Source of the DNA: Moryella indoligenes
GTDB taxonomy: Bacteria > Bacillota > Clostridia > Lachnospirales > Lachnospiraceae
NCBI RefSeq assembly: GCF_030812885.1
Contig: NZ_JAUSTO010000002.1
Coordinates: 186,001 to 250,000, forward strand
DNA: 64,000 bases
Direction: 5' to 3'
Within the stretch, counting starts at the first letter, position 1. The number at the start of each line of letters is the position of its first letter. A model generated the notes under the pieces. That model was not told the origin of the DNA, searched no databases, and worked only from the letters and a program-made list of their open reading frames with translations. Positions 8,539 to 16,995 of the stretch are shown here, in pieces. Both the position numbers and the translations under genes were made by a program.

Positions 8539-10164
8539 TTAGGTGTCGGGCAGTTCTACCTTGCCGACAAAAGAATAATAGATTTCGATTTCCTGTCTGC
8601 GTAACTTGCCCCGGCGTTTCCCGTCAAGGGCAACGCTTTCATGGACAACGATTTTCTCCACAAACTCCCGCAGCAGAGTAGGGGTAAGTTCTTCAATGGT
8701 AGTGTGCCTGCGTACCACATTCATAAACTTTTCAGCGTTTGCGGTGGCTTCCTGCGCTTTGGAAAGTTCTTCCCGCAGTCTGGCGGCACGTTCTTTCAGT
8801 TCTTTCTGCTCGGCTTCATAGTCTGCCGACAGCTCTGTGAAACGCTCGTCCGATATGCGCCCGGTTACGCTGTCCTCATACAGCCGCTTGAAGATAGCAG
8901 ATAACTCGGCTATGCGTTTCTCGGCGGCTTCCAGCTCCTTTTTCTTGGCGGCGTTCCTGCGTCTGTCCCCGTCCTCATTCTGCTCGATTAAAAGCTTCAT
9001 AAACCGGGCTTCATGCTTTGCCGCATAGCTGGTAACTTTCCGCAGATTGGAGAGTACGCCAGCGGTCAAGAGGTCAGTGCGGATAAAGTGCGCTGTGCAG
9101 TCGGCGGTGCGTTTCTTGTAGCTTCCGCAGATATAACAGTCCTGCTTGCGCTTGTCCGTCTGGTATCGCTGCTGGTACATGACGCTGCCGCAGTCGGCAC
9201 AAAAGAGTATGCCGGAGAACAAGCCCACTTCGTCATAACGGTTGGGGCGTTTGCGCTGCTTGCGTAACTCCTGCACCCGTTCCCACGTTTCCCGGTCAAT
9301 GATAGGCTCATGGTGGTTCTCAAAAACCGCCTGCTTTTCCGGGGGATTTTCTATGCTGTGTTTCAGCTTGTAGGACGGCTTCTCGGTCTTAAAGTTTACC
9401 AGACAGCCCGTATATTCCCGGTTTTCCAGCAGATGAACCACGGTATTGGTCGCCCACTTGCACTCATAGCCGGGGTGGTAGCGGCGGGTGCTGCCCGTCC
9501 TGCGGTATTCCAGCGTCCCCGGCGTGGGGATTTGCTGCTCGGTCAGCATACGGGCTATCTTGGTCGGACCGTTCCCGGCAAGGCAAAGGCTGTAAATCTG
9601 CCGTACCACCGGGGCGGCTTCCTCGTCAATGATAAAGTTTTCGTCCTCGTCCATGAGGTAGCCATAGACGGGCTTGCTTGTGATGGGCTTTCCGCTCATG
9701 CCCTTAGAGCGTTTTACTGCCTTGATTTTCTTGCTCGTATCTCTCACCAGCCATTCGTTAAAAATGTTCCGCAGCGGGGCAAAATCATTTTCCCCCTGTG
9801 CGCTGTCCACTCCGTCATTGATAGCGATGAAGCGGACACCTTTCTGTGGGAAAATCATTTCTGTGTACATTCCCACCTGTAAGTAGTTTCGCCCTAACCT
9901 CGACATATCCTTGACGATAACTGTCCCGACTTTCCCTGCTTCAATGTCTGCAAGCATGGCTTGAAATCCGGGTCTTTGAAAGTTCGCACCGGAATAACCG
10001 TCGTCGGTGTACCAGCGCAGATTAGAAAATCCATTCTGTTTGGCATAGGTTTCCAAAATCCTCTTTTGGTTGGAAATGGAATTGCTCTCGCCTTGCAGCT
10101 CGTCCTCATGGGACAGTCTTGGGTAAAGGGCGGTAATGAGTTGCTGGGTGGTCTGTCTTAACAT
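8539..10164 (-). CDS. Large serine recombinase of IME2
   Basis: 541 residues. The resolvase-type catalytic domain has the nucleophile Ser18 in YPRLS and the conserved DGYSGANF, RPGF and KDMSRLGRNYL blocks. These are followed by a recombinase domain, a zinc-ribbon segment (CADCGS with CYICGSYKK) and a coiled coil near residues 400-480. The start ATG follows GGAGGAATTT. The gene is the last of IME2 and reads toward the maff2 junction, 86 bases away. From about residue 62 it is very close to the recombinase at 35154-36755, indicating the same maff2 target specificity. Confidence 0.96.
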   Translation of the reverse strand: MLRQTTQQLITALYPRLSHEDELQGESNSISNQKRILETYAKQNGFSNLRWYTDDGYSGANFQRPGFQAMLADIEAGKVGTVIVKDMSRLGRNYLQVGMYTEMIFPQKGVRFIAINDGVDSAQGENDFAPLRNIFNEWLVRDTSKKIKAVKRSKGMSGKPITSKPVYGYLMDEDENFIIDEEAAPVVRQIYSLCLAGNGPTKIARMLTEQQIPTPGTLEYRRTGSTRRYHPGYECKWATNTVVHLLENREYTGCLVNFKTEKPSYKLKHSIENPPEKQAVFENHHEPIIDRETWERVQELRKQRKRPNRYDEVGLFSGILFCADCGSVMYQQRYQTDKRKQDCYICGSYKKRTADCTAHFIRTDLLTAGVLSNLRKVTSYAAKHEARFMKLLIEQNEDGDRRRNAAKKKELEAAEKRIAELSAIFKRLYEDSVTGRISDERFTELSADYEAEQKELKERAARLREELSKAQEATANAEKFMNVVRRHTTIEELTPTLLREFVEKIVVHESVALDGKRRGKLRRQEIEIYYSFVGKVELPDT

Positions 10165-10291
10165 AAATTCCTCCGTTTCCGACAGCCAGCCCCACTATTC
10201 CGTACCTTGATTGTACCACATGGGGCGGCTGTCTGTATAGCGGCAAAAGCGTCAAATCTGCTTCTTTACGGTCGGTAAAAATGACGGTTTT

Positions 10292-10486
10292 TCAATCAGG
10301 CTTATCACAGGTCAAATATCCGGCGGCGGCTTCTGCTTCCAGCACTTTCATCATCTTGTCAGCGGCGGTGTCGGTCGCCCCCTCCTTGAAAAAGCCAGAC
10401 ACCACAAGGATTGTGTTGCCTATCCTCGTTTCGGTCACGCAGTCCGGGCGGCGGGCAGGGCGTTTGTTTCTCTGGGTGTCGGTCAT
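10292..10486 (-). CDS. tnpW: TnpW family transposon-encoded small protein
   Basis: 64 residues starting MTDTQRNKRP. The core TRIGNTILVVSGFF-KEGATDTAADKMMKVL matches the small TnpW family seen in serine-recombinase elements (basic N terminus, beta strand, helix). The ATG overlaps the stop of the DnaC-like gene (ATGA), so the two are coupled. A reading frame is open further upstream but only inside the DnaC gene. TnpW function is not known; its place before the recombinase suggests a role in transfer or excision control. Confidence 0.8.
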   Translation of the reverse strand: MTDTQRNKRPARRPDCVTETRIGNTILVVSGFFKEGATDTAADKMMKVLEAEAAAGYLTCDKPD

Positions 10487-11337
10487 AGGCAAATCTCCTT
10501 TCCGGCAAGCAGCCGTTTCAGCTGTTCCATTTTTCCCTGTGCGGCGGCTTTCCTCAAATTCTCCCCGGTAAAGCAGAGAGGGGAACACATTTCAAGCAGG
10601 CGGTCATAAATCCGGGCGTGGGCGGTGTCCTCCGGGTGCTGCAATTCCTCCAGCGTGAGGTTGGTCGTCACAATCAGCGGCTTCCTGCTCCGGTAGCGGC
10701 TGTCAATCACATTGTAGACCTGTTCCAGACCGTATTCTGTGCCACGCTCCATTCCAAAATCGTCAATGATGAGCAGGGGGAAGCTGCAAAGGCGGGAAAT
10801 ATATTCGTTCCTGCCCGCAAAGCTGGCGGCAAGGTCGTTTAATATTGCTGCAAAGTTTGTCATGCACACCGGGACTTCCTGCTCCATGAGGGCGTTTGCA
10901 ATACACCCGGCAAAATAGCTTTTCCCAGTGCCTACCCTGCCCCACAAGAGCAGCCCGTAGTTCCCGTCCTTTATCTGTTCCCAGCGTGCCACATATCCGG
11001 CGGCGTTCTTCATCTGCGGGCAGCTGCCGTTATCGTTGGCAAATGTCCAGTCCTGCATGGTCTTGTCTGTAAAGCCCTGCCGTTTCAGCCGTTCCACCGT
11101 TTCAAGGTGGCTGCGCCGCTTCTCGGCGGCTTCCCGTTCCTTACGGGCTGCCCGCTGGCAGTCGCACTCTGACGGGTGGCGGTCACGCCCGAAAAAGGTC
11201 TTGCCCTCCGGGAAATAGGCTTCTTTGGGTTTCCGGCATTTGCCGCAGTATAAAAGCCCGTCCTCCCCGGTGTAATCCTCCGGCTCGGCTGTGGTGTCGG
11301 TCATAGGCAGTATGGTGTTGTGGATTGTATCGGTCAT
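10483..11337 (-). CDS. DnaC/IstB-like replication ATPase
   Basis: 284 residues. A Cys-containing N-terminal segment (YCGKCRKPKEAYF, CDCQRAARKE) is followed by an AAA+ domain with Walker A GRVGTGKSYF and Walker B LLIIDDFG. This is the layout of DnaC-type helicase loaders of phages and mobile elements. The start ATG 11337 overlaps the stop of the replication protein gene. It probably loads the host helicase on the element after the replication initiator opens it, giving IME2 its own replication for maintenance or transfer. Confidence 0.9.
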   Translation of the reverse strand: MTDTIHNTILPMTDTTAEPEDYTGEDGLLYCGKCRKPKEAYFPEGKTFFGRDRHPSECDCQRAARKEREAAEKRRSHLETVERLKRQGFTDKTMQDWTFANDNGSCPQMKNAAGYVARWEQIKDGNYGLLLWGRVGTGKSYFAGCIANALMEQEVPVCMTNFAAILNDLAASFAGRNEYISRLCSFPLLIIDDFGMERGTEYGLEQVYNVIDSRYRSRKPLIVTTNLTLEELQHPEDTAHARIYDRLLEMCSPLCFTGENLRKAAAQGKMEQLKRLLAGKEICL

Positions 11338-12095
11338 AGGCTTTCTCCCTCCTTGAATGAATAGTCCGGTATGCCTTTCTTTGGCTTCTCTTTGGCAGCG
11401 TCCTCCTGCGCCCACTTGTAAATGGTGGCTGCATGGCTCTGGTACTGCTTCCCGGTGGAAGCGATGTGGCAGGAAAGGCGGTCAAGGTAATACTCCCACT
11501 TGCCGGGGAAGTCCTGTTCCAGCTCCAAAAGTTCTGTGTCAGAAAGAAATACATTTTTATATCTGCCATAAGCGGCGGGGGGCTGCCCCTCACTCGCTCC
11601 TTTTGTTTGGCTCTCTATTAGGTTGTTTATATTAGTTTGGTTAGGGGACGGTTTTCCGACCGTCATAAGGTCAGTTTTCCGGCTGTCAGTTGGTCGGTTT
11701 CCCGCCCTTATGAGGGGCGGTTTTCCGTCCGTCAGTTGGTCGGAAAACTGTACCACTGGGATAGGCGGCACTTTCACATACAGACGGTTGGCGGCAGAAA
11801 AGCCCGTCCGTCTGCGTTCCAGCAGCCCGGCAGCGTCCAGTTCGTTCAGTGCGCCCTTTATGGTGGTGCAGCCTTTATCCAGCATTTCCGCTATCTCTGC
11901 TATGGGGTAGACAATGTATGTCCGTCCCTCGCTGTCCTGCCAGCCGTTCTTCTGCGAAAGGGTGGAACGGTCTAACAGCAGCGCATATAACTCTCTTGCG
12001 GTGTGGGATAGGTCTGTTTCCAGCAGGAAACGGGGGTAAGGCAGGTAAGCGGGCAGCTCCGTTCCTGCGGTCATATAATCAGCGATAGGGTTCAC
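11334..12095 (-). CDS. Replication initiator protein (RepA-N-like)
   Basis: 253 residues. The N-terminal winged-helix domain (YLPYPRFLLETDLSHTAREL, then IAEIAEMLDKGCTTIKGALNEL) is typical of RepA_N-type initiators. A variable linker with repeated PxxxGKP/GNRPTDSR units follows, then a C-terminal domain (KNVFLSDTELLELE to HAATIYKWAQED) shared with replisome organizers. The same C-terminal pattern (KNVRLSKEEYKNL, YVTILKWYEED) occurs in the IME1 protein at 18211-18927. Translation is coupled to the DnaC-like gene. Confidence 0.88.
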   Translation of the reverse strand: MNPIADYMTAGTELPAYLPYPRFLLETDLSHTARELYALLLDRSTLSQKNGWQDSEGRTYIVYPIAEIAEMLDKGCTTIKGALNELDAAGLLERRRTGFSAANRLYVKVPPIPVVQFSDQLTDGKPPLIRAGNRPTDSRKTDLMTVGKPSPNQTNINNLIESQTKGASEGQPPAAYGRYKNVFLSDTELLELEQDFPGKWEYYLDRLSCHIASTGKQYQSHAATIYKWAQEDAAKEKPKKGIPDYSFKEGESL

Positions 12096-12204
12096 CTCCT
12101 TGTGGTGTCTGTCTGTGGGTTCTGTTACGCTTTTAGGGGGCGTTTTTAAGGGAAAAGGATAAATGTATCACGCACCCTTTGACACCCTCCAAAAAAGCCT
12201 TGAT

Positions 12205-12591
12205 TTATGCGGGTTTGAAATGCCCTAAAGCGTGACATTTCTCCCTTTGTTTCCGCTTCCGTTTGGCGGCGTTTATCCGCTTCATGCGTCCGGCGCAGTC
12301 CGGGCAGTATTTCCCCCGGTTGGATTTTGGGAAGAAGAACGCCCCGCAGACAGCGCAGCGTTTCCGGCTTCCCCGGCGCAAGAGGGCGGCTTCCAGTGCT
12401 TCATCAAGGGGCAGGACAGCGGCGGTAAACCAGCGGCAGAGCAGCGAATAGCTGATACTCTGTACACACACGCAAGGCTCGCCGTCCTCCAACAGCAGGC
12501 AGTTCCCGCTGTCATAGTTGCAGCACTCATGCACAAGGCGGCGGGCTGCCCGGTACTGGCGGTAGTCCATGCGGGGGATATTACCGTTCAT
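12205..12591 (-). CDS. Cysteine-rich VLP domain protein
   Basis: 128 residues starting MNGNIPRMDYRQYRAARR. A conserved block ECCNYDSGNCLLLEDG with CVCVQSISYSLLCRWF is the Cys-rich VLP domain, and the C-terminal half contains two CxxC pairs (CAVCGAFFFPKSNRGKYCPDC) forming a likely zinc ribbon, then a basic tail. The start was chosen because it overlaps the relaxase stop. The family is common in mobilizable elements beside relaxases. Function is unknown; the zinc ribbon and basic end suggest nucleic-acid binding. Confidence 0.85.
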   Translation of the reverse strand: MNGNIPRMDYRQYRAARRLVHECCNYDSGNCLLLEDGEPCVCVQSISYSLLCRWFTAAVLPLDEALEAALLRRGSRKRCAVCGAFFFPKSNRGKYCPDCAGRMKRINAAKRKRKQREKCHALGHFKPA

Positions 12592-14206
12592 GGCTCTGCT
12601 CCTTTCTGCGCTGCGGCTCGCTCCGGCGTAAAATCTGGTCGATATTGCCCTTGACAGTCTGCAAGCGGCGGTACTCCTCCCGTTTTGCCCGGTAATCGTT
12701 GTAGCCGCTGTTTTTCTCTTTGATAAGGCTTTCAATCTCTGCTTGCAGGGATTTATAGCTCGGCAGCTTGGAAATGCCGTTCTCCCTGAAATAGCGGGCG
12801 GCTGCGTCTGCTATGATAAAGTCACTTTCATGCTTCTGACGGTAGGCTGCTTTTGCTTTGGCGTTTTTCTGCTGTTTCAGCCCGTCCCGGACAGGGCGGG
12901 TCTTGGAATAGGCAAGCACCTGCCGTTGCAGCTCCTTTTTCCCGTTCAGCGTCTTTTCCACCTGCTTCAACCACGCAAGGCTTTCCTGCATGGCGGCATA
13001 GGCGGCAGAACAGGCTTCGTCCAGTTCCTCCGGGGAGGAAAAGCCGTACTGCTGATAGGCGGTAACGGTAGCTGCCATTTGCTTTAGGTTGTGCTTTGCC
13101 GCCCAGCGGTCATAGCCCACGCCCTTGCCCTCGGCTCGCTTGGCTTCCCGGTCAACCATGCGCTGCAAGGTGTTGTCTGCCGGGGTGGTTTTTGCAGCTT
13201 TTTCCCCTTGTAACGGCTTTTTAACTGCGGCAGGGTATTCGGGTATGGCTTTGGTCTGTTCGGCAGCTCTGTGGGCGTTCTGCGTGAGCAGGGCAAGGAC
13301 AGCAGCCTTGTCAAAATCGTCCCCCAGCTTTCGGGCTGTGATAGGCTTTGTCCTGTCCGGCGTGAGGTAGGAAAGCCGCCCCCGGCTCTCCTTGACGGTC
13401 ACACCCTCCCGCAGCAAAAGGGAAGAAAACTCGTCAAAGCTGCCAGCTTGGGAAAGTGCCTGCCGTATCGTCTGGCGCAGCTTCGCCTTGTCCGTTTCAA
13501 ACTTGGTGGGCTTGGTCGGCTGTCCGGCGGCTTCTCTGGCGGCGTTCTCTTTGTCAAGGGCAAGCTGCCCTTTCTTTGCCGCCCAGTATTCCCGTTCGGT
13601 TATCCGTTCCTTGCTGCCGTTCAAGAGGTCGATTTGGTAAAGCCCCTCCCGGTGGCACATTTCCATGACTTCGCTCTTGAAATATTCCATAGCGGCGTTG
13701 GTGCAGCGGTGCTTGCAGCCCTCCAGCGTGTCGGCTGGTCTGTCCATGTAGGGCAGAAGCGGGACTTCGTAAATCCGCAGGGAGTTGATGACGATATGCA
13801 CATGGATATTCCCGCTGTGGTTATGCCCGTCCGGGTGGGTGCAGATTAGGGCTTGGTGTCCGGGGAAATGCTCCTTGCAGAACTGCTCGCCCAGCTCCTG
13901 CGCCCGGTCTACGGTCAAGCCGTTGTCTGTCCCGTCCCGTGGGTCAAAGCTGATGATATAGTGGTGGCTTTTCACATCTTCCCGTTTTTGGTTTTTCTCA
14001 TAGCGGAGATTGGCTCGCATACAGGCAACAGCGAAATCCTCGCCCCCGCAGTTGAGGGAAGAAATGCGGTAATCCTCCCTCGGTATCAGCCGCCCGTTTT
14101 CATCAAGGGTGGCTTTCATGGTAAACTCGTCATGCTCAAATGTGAGATAGGCTTCCGCTGCGCCATAGTCGGCGTTTTTAGAGCTGATATGTTTGAATGT
14201 TGCCAA
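12581..14206 (-). CDS. MobA/MobL-type relaxase of IME2
   Basis: About 541 residues. The N-terminal nuclease has the metal-binding histidine motif HPDGHNHSGNIHVHIVIN near residues 124-142, and the likely catalytic tyrosine is among the early ones. The C-terminal half is charged and helical. The start is set at TTG 14206 (reading MATFKHISSKNADYG), the usual start of this family; another TTG lies at 14236. The relaxase would nick oriT and lead the strand into the mating channel provided by an ICE. It follows mobC with a short overlap. Confidence 0.92.
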   Translation of the reverse strand: MATFKHISSKNADYGAAEAYLTFEHDEFTMKATLDENGRLIPREDYRISSLNCGGEDFAVACMRANLRYEKNQKREDVKSHHYIISFDPRDGTDNGLTVDRAQELGEQFCKEHFPGHQALICTHPDGHNHSGNIHVHIVINSLRIYEVPLLPYMDRPADTLEGCKHRCTNAAMEYFKSEVMEMCHREGLYQIDLLNGSKERITEREYWAAKKGQLALDKENAAREAAGQPTKPTKFETDKAKLRQTIRQALSQAGSFDEFSSLLLREGVTVKESRGRLSYLTPDRTKPITARKLGDDFDKAAVLALLTQNAHRAAEQTKAIPEYPAAVKKPLQGEKAAKTTPADNTLQRMVDREAKRAEGKGVGYDRWAAKHNLKQMAATVTAYQQYGFSSPEELDEACSAAYAAMQESLAWLKQVEKTLNGKKELQRQVLAYSKTRPVRDGLKQQKNAKAKAAYRQKHESDFIIADAAARYFRENGISKLPSYKSLQAEIESLIKEKNSGYNDYRAKREEYRRLQTVKGNIDQILRRSEPQRRKEQSHER

Positions 14207-14573
14207 CAGCGTCACCCACTTTCTGCAAGACTTCAAACTTTAGGGCAGCAAGGTCGGAAACCGCCGCCCGTACCTCCCCGGCAAGCTGCGGATAGGGACT
14301 GTGCCACTCGTTCAGCGTCCGGGCTATCTGGTTTAAGTTGCCGCCGATCCTCCCGTATTCGGCGGTCAGCTTCCCGACAGCGGCAAGCAGCTCGTCATTG
14401 ATGGGGGAAACGGTTATGATGGGGCGTATGGCTGCCCCGGTTATGGCTTGCCGGATAAACTCGGCTTGGCTCATGTGGTAAGCAGAAAGCCGCTGGGCAA
14501 ACTCGGCGTATTCTTCCTCGGTCATGCGTGTTTTGACTACCCGGCTGCGGTGCGGCGTGTTGTATCGTTTCAT
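14178..14573 (-). CDS. mobC: MobC-like mobilization protein
   Basis: 131 residues starting MKRYNTPHRSRVVKTRMTEEEY. A ribbon-helix-helix-like N-terminal part (EEEYAEFAQRLSAYHMSQAEFIRQAI) precedes the conserved GGNLNQIARTLN motif of MobC relaxosome proteins. A strong AAGGAGGTCAACCACCT precedes the ATG. The end overlaps the relaxase start. It should bind the oriT-like hairpin region lying just upstream. Confidence 0.9.
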   Translation of the reverse strand: MKRYNTPHRSRVVKTRMTEEEYAEFAQRLSAYHMSQAEFIRQAITGAAIRPIITVSPINDELLAAVGKLTAEYGRIGGNLNQIARTLNEWHSPYPQLAGEVRAAVSDLAALKFEVLQKVGDAVGNIQTYQL

Positions 14574-15200
14574 AGGTGGTTGACCTCCTTTCTGTGCGTG
14601 GTGTCCTCTCACTAATAGGAGAAAAACAGGGTGTGAAGCGGAACTGTTTTTGAAAAATCCGAAAAATATTTTGAGGGGTTTTTCAGCGGCGCAAGCCGCA
14701 TAAGCAGGGTTTGGGGAAGGCACTCCCCAACAAGATTCCCGCAGGGGCAAAATGAGCGATAAGCGAATTTTGGCACCTCGGTAGAATCTTGCTCTAAGAA
14801 ACTGCCGGCCTGCCGTTCACTTGCTACTGCCACTTTTTCAGAAAATCTATAACCAGCTTTTTTTATAAAAGGCTGCGGGCTGGCGTTTTTCCCTTACTCC
14901 CTACAAACCACAAAAGAGCAGAATGGACGGACTTTCCGGCAAGAACTTTTCCGGCGGCTCGGTCTTTCCCGACAATAAGGCGTTTCGGAAGCTGCGTTTT
15001 GCCCGCTGTCTGAAAAAAATGGCAGCCTTTTTTGGTTTCACTGTCTAATACGGAACTTTTGGAAATTTGCCAAAAATGGACGCAAAAAAAGCAGCAAATC
15101 TTTTTCGGATTTACTGCTTCATGTGCCGCTGCGGTGCGGCGGGATGGATATTCAGTTGAAATAAAAGAGGATGGTGGTACTTTAGTCTATCGACTCTTTA
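14574..15200. other. Noncoding region of IME2 with oriT-like hairpins
   Basis: No gene is supported in these 627 bases between mobC and the lipoprotein gene. It contains a perfect hairpin TTGGGGA-AGGCAC-TCCCCAA (14711-14730) followed by CAAGATTCCCGC, and a second one GCGGC-GCAA-GCCGC (14686-14699). The hairpin followed by CAAG resembles the ICE B hairpin TTGGGA-CTA-TCCCAA-CAAGC at 53429-53448, also just upstream of a mobC/relaxase pair. This is the likely oriT; the nick site is not determined. Confidence 0.6.
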
Positions 15201-15689
15201 CTAACTATTAGGTAATCTTGAAAGATTTTCCTTGAATTTATCTAAAGAATGTTCATTGTTTCCCGCAAAAATAAGTGGAATTGTATATTCATATGATATG
15301 CCATTTTCATAGTCCGATAATTGTATTTTTATAGTATCATCCCTCTCATCTTTAGGTGCTATATATATGAATGAATTTTTATTTATATCAGATATTTTCC
15401 CTTTTTCAGAAGAAACAGTATAACCCCAGTCTGTTAAATTTGTCTTTATTGTAACTTCTGTTTCTGTTTCTTTTCTAGTCTGCAATGCTGTTTTATCGAT
15501 TTGGATATCAAAAGGAGTCGAACCTAACAATTCACTGTTTATATTTACAAGTTCTTCTCCATTTGTTTTAGAAATATTAGATTCATCTTCATAATTTTGT
15601 TGAGATTCATCTTTTGGTGTTTCTCTGTTACATCCTAATAAAAAGCATAAAATAATTAGTACTAATACAGAAAGTTGTTTTTTTTGCAT
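15201..15689 (-). CDS. Putative lipoprotein, IME2 cargo
   Basis: 162 residues. A lipoprotein signal peptide MQKKQLSVLVLIILCFLLGC with the lipobox LLGC places Cys20 at the mature N terminus. The rest is a polar, acidic linker and a beta-rich domain. AAGGAG precedes the ATG. The base composition is more AT-rich than the IME2 mobilization genes, which suggests a separate origin. It is not recognised; it could be a surface protein or an immunity-like protein for the neighbouring small secreted product. Confidence 0.75.
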   Translation of the reverse strand: MQKKQLSVLVLIILCFLLGCNRETPKDESQQNYEDESNISKTNGEELVNINSELLGSTPFDIQIDKTALQTRKETETEVTIKTNLTDWGYTVSSEKGKISDINKNSFIYIAPKDERDDTIKIQLSDYENGISYEYTIPLIFAGNNEHSLDKFKENLSRLPNS

Positions 15690-15803
15690 TTATTTCTCCT
15701 TTCATATTATCAAAGAAAGCACTGAGAGTACTTTCAAGAAATTTTGAAATATTCTCAATGCTTTCTATTTTTTGATTATAAACTTGCCGGTAATGATACT
15801 ATG

Positions 15804-16109
15804 TTAATTTATCTCTTTCGCGTAACCTTTGTTGCAATATACACATGCACCATTCACCCATTTGTGAGACATTTCAATCGTCTCAACTTCATAAATGCTT
15901 ACTTCTCCACAAATTAAACATTGTTTGTAATTATATACATGACGTGTCGCACATTTATCCCAGTCATCATATATACCAGGCATTTCATCTTCATATCCAT
16001 AGTACTGGGGAGAACCCCAACTATGAGTATGAGCGGCAAATACAGTCATTGGAGCAGCTACAATTCCAGCTACTACTGAAAGTGCTAAAATAGATTTTCT
16101 TAAATTCAT
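15804..16109 (-). CDS. Small secreted His/Cys-rich protein, IME2 cargo
   Basis: 101 residues. A Sec signal peptide (MNLRKSILALSVVAGIVAAP, cleavage likely after VFA) leads to a mature part of about 75 residues starting AHTHSWG, with CLICG and CVYC pairs and several aromatic residues. The two CxxC pairs with nearby His residues suggest a small metal-binding fold. AGGGAGG precedes the ATG. The gene is next to the lipoprotein gene and is AT-rich. No family is recognised; a secreted peptide such as a bacteriocin-like factor is possible but unproven. Confidence 0.7.
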   Translation of the reverse strand: MNLRKSILALSVVAGIVAAPMTVFAAHTHSWGSPQYYGYEDEMPGIYDDWDKCATRHVYNYKQCLICGEVSIYEVETIEMSHKWVNGACVYCNKGYAKEIN

Positions 16110-16272
16110 AAGTTCCTCCCTTTCCTTAAAAATACATAGCTCTTTGTTACATTGTCATTTTAACATAATAATTGGTAAAATGCAATAATTTATTTTCTAT
16201 TTACGAGAAAATACTGTGCATATTATCTTATTTAGGAATAGTTAAGGCGGCTACCTAAATCTTTTTATTACT

Positions 16273-16413
16273 TTACCGCACATGAGCATTCGCGCCCGGA
16301 TTGTCGTTGCCGTAGCCTTCCATGAGGTTAATCACGCCCCAGATACCAAGCCCGGCTCCAAGTGCTACAACAAGGGTCTGCAAAACGTCTACTGCGCTAT
16401 TGAAAAATGCCAT
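16273..16413 (-). pseudogene. maff2: maff2 N-terminal fragment, left of the IME2 insertion
   Basis: 46 codons from ATG 16413: MAFFNSAVDVLQTLVVALGA, a membrane helix, then GNDNPGA, where the Maff2 sequence ends and six codons from IME2 (NAHVR, preceded by the join) lead to TAA. A GAAAGGA ribosome site precedes it. Joining it at the GC dinucleotide to the fragment at 8358-8438 restores a full Maff2 of about 70 residues. Confidence 0.9.
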
Positions 16414-16489
16414 AAATATATCCTTTCTGCCGCGTCTGCGGCTGTCCGGCAAGCGGACAAAAGGCGGTCAGCGTATGGTCGCCGCCGCA

Positions 16490-16517
16490 TAAAAAAACCG
16501 CCCTCTGGTAAAGGCGG
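16490..16517 (-). terminator. Rho-independent terminator between virD4 and maff2
   Basis: On the minus strand CCGCC-TTTACCAGAGG-GCGG is followed by TTTTTTT. It lies downstream of the small gene after virD4 and upstream of maff2, so it may attenuate the transfer operon between its coupling-protein and channel parts. About 400 bases around it (16414-16824) hold no supported gene. Confidence 0.7.
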
Positions 16518-16824
16518 CTGTCCCCGCGCTGCGTAAGTCCTGCGGCGCGGCGGTATTCAGTTGTAAGGGGTGCGGCTCCTGCCGCTGTGTACTGCGCCGG
16601 AAAGTGGGGGCGCGTATCATGTAGCCGGTATGGATAGATGTGATTGCTTCAATCGCTCCTTTCTGTGTCCCGCTGTGCTGCCGGACGTTTTTTTCAGACT
16701 TGCGGGAAGTGAATAGCTTGCGTAGCAAGGTGTTCGCTTCCCGCAAGTTCACAAAGGGGTAGCTGCCGCAAGGCAGCGTAGGGGAAGTGTAGCTTCCCCT
16801 GTCCCCCGGCGGTCTGCCATGCTG

Positions 16825-16995
16825 TCACTGTTGCGGGATAAGCCCCCGGCGCGTGACATACTCCGTTGCAAAACGGCGGTGTTCCGCTTCCTTTTCCCGC
16901 CAATACTCCCATAATGCAGCGTCGGCGGCTTCCGCAACATTCATTAAAAACCGTTCAAGCTGCTTTTGTTTTTCCTCTGCGCTACGTTTCCTCAT
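16825..16995 (-). CDS. Small charged ICE protein, 56 aa
   Basis: Begins MRKRSAEEKQKQLERFLMNV. The ATG overlaps the last codons of virD4, which implies translational coupling. The protein is predicted helical, with alternating Lys/Arg and Glu (EYWREKEAEHRRFATEYVTR). A similar small gene is usual after virD4 in these ICEs, but no function is known. Longer in-frame readings upstream lie inside virD4 and are rejected. Confidence 0.65.
   Translation of the reverse strand: MRKRSAEEKQKQLERFLMNVAEAADAALWEYWREKEAEHRRFATEYVTRRGLIPQQ

Larger units (their letters stand above)
8453..16292 (-). mobile_element. IME2: serine-recombinase mobilizable element inserted in maff2
   Basis: About 7.84 kb separating the two halves of maff2. 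In minus-strand reading the N-terminal half ends CCGGGCGC and the C-terminal half resumes GCAAAAAGCC; the shared GC dinucleotide (16292-16293 and 8452-8453) fits the 2-base crossover of large serine recombinases. Contents in order of transcription: small secreted protein, lipoprotein, an intergenic oriT-like region, mobC, relaxase, Cys-rich VLP protein, replication protein, DnaC-like ATPase, TnpW, recombinase. It encodes no type IV secretion genes, so it is mobilizable and not self-transmissible. Maff2 is a known target gene for such elements in ICEs. Confidence 0.9.
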
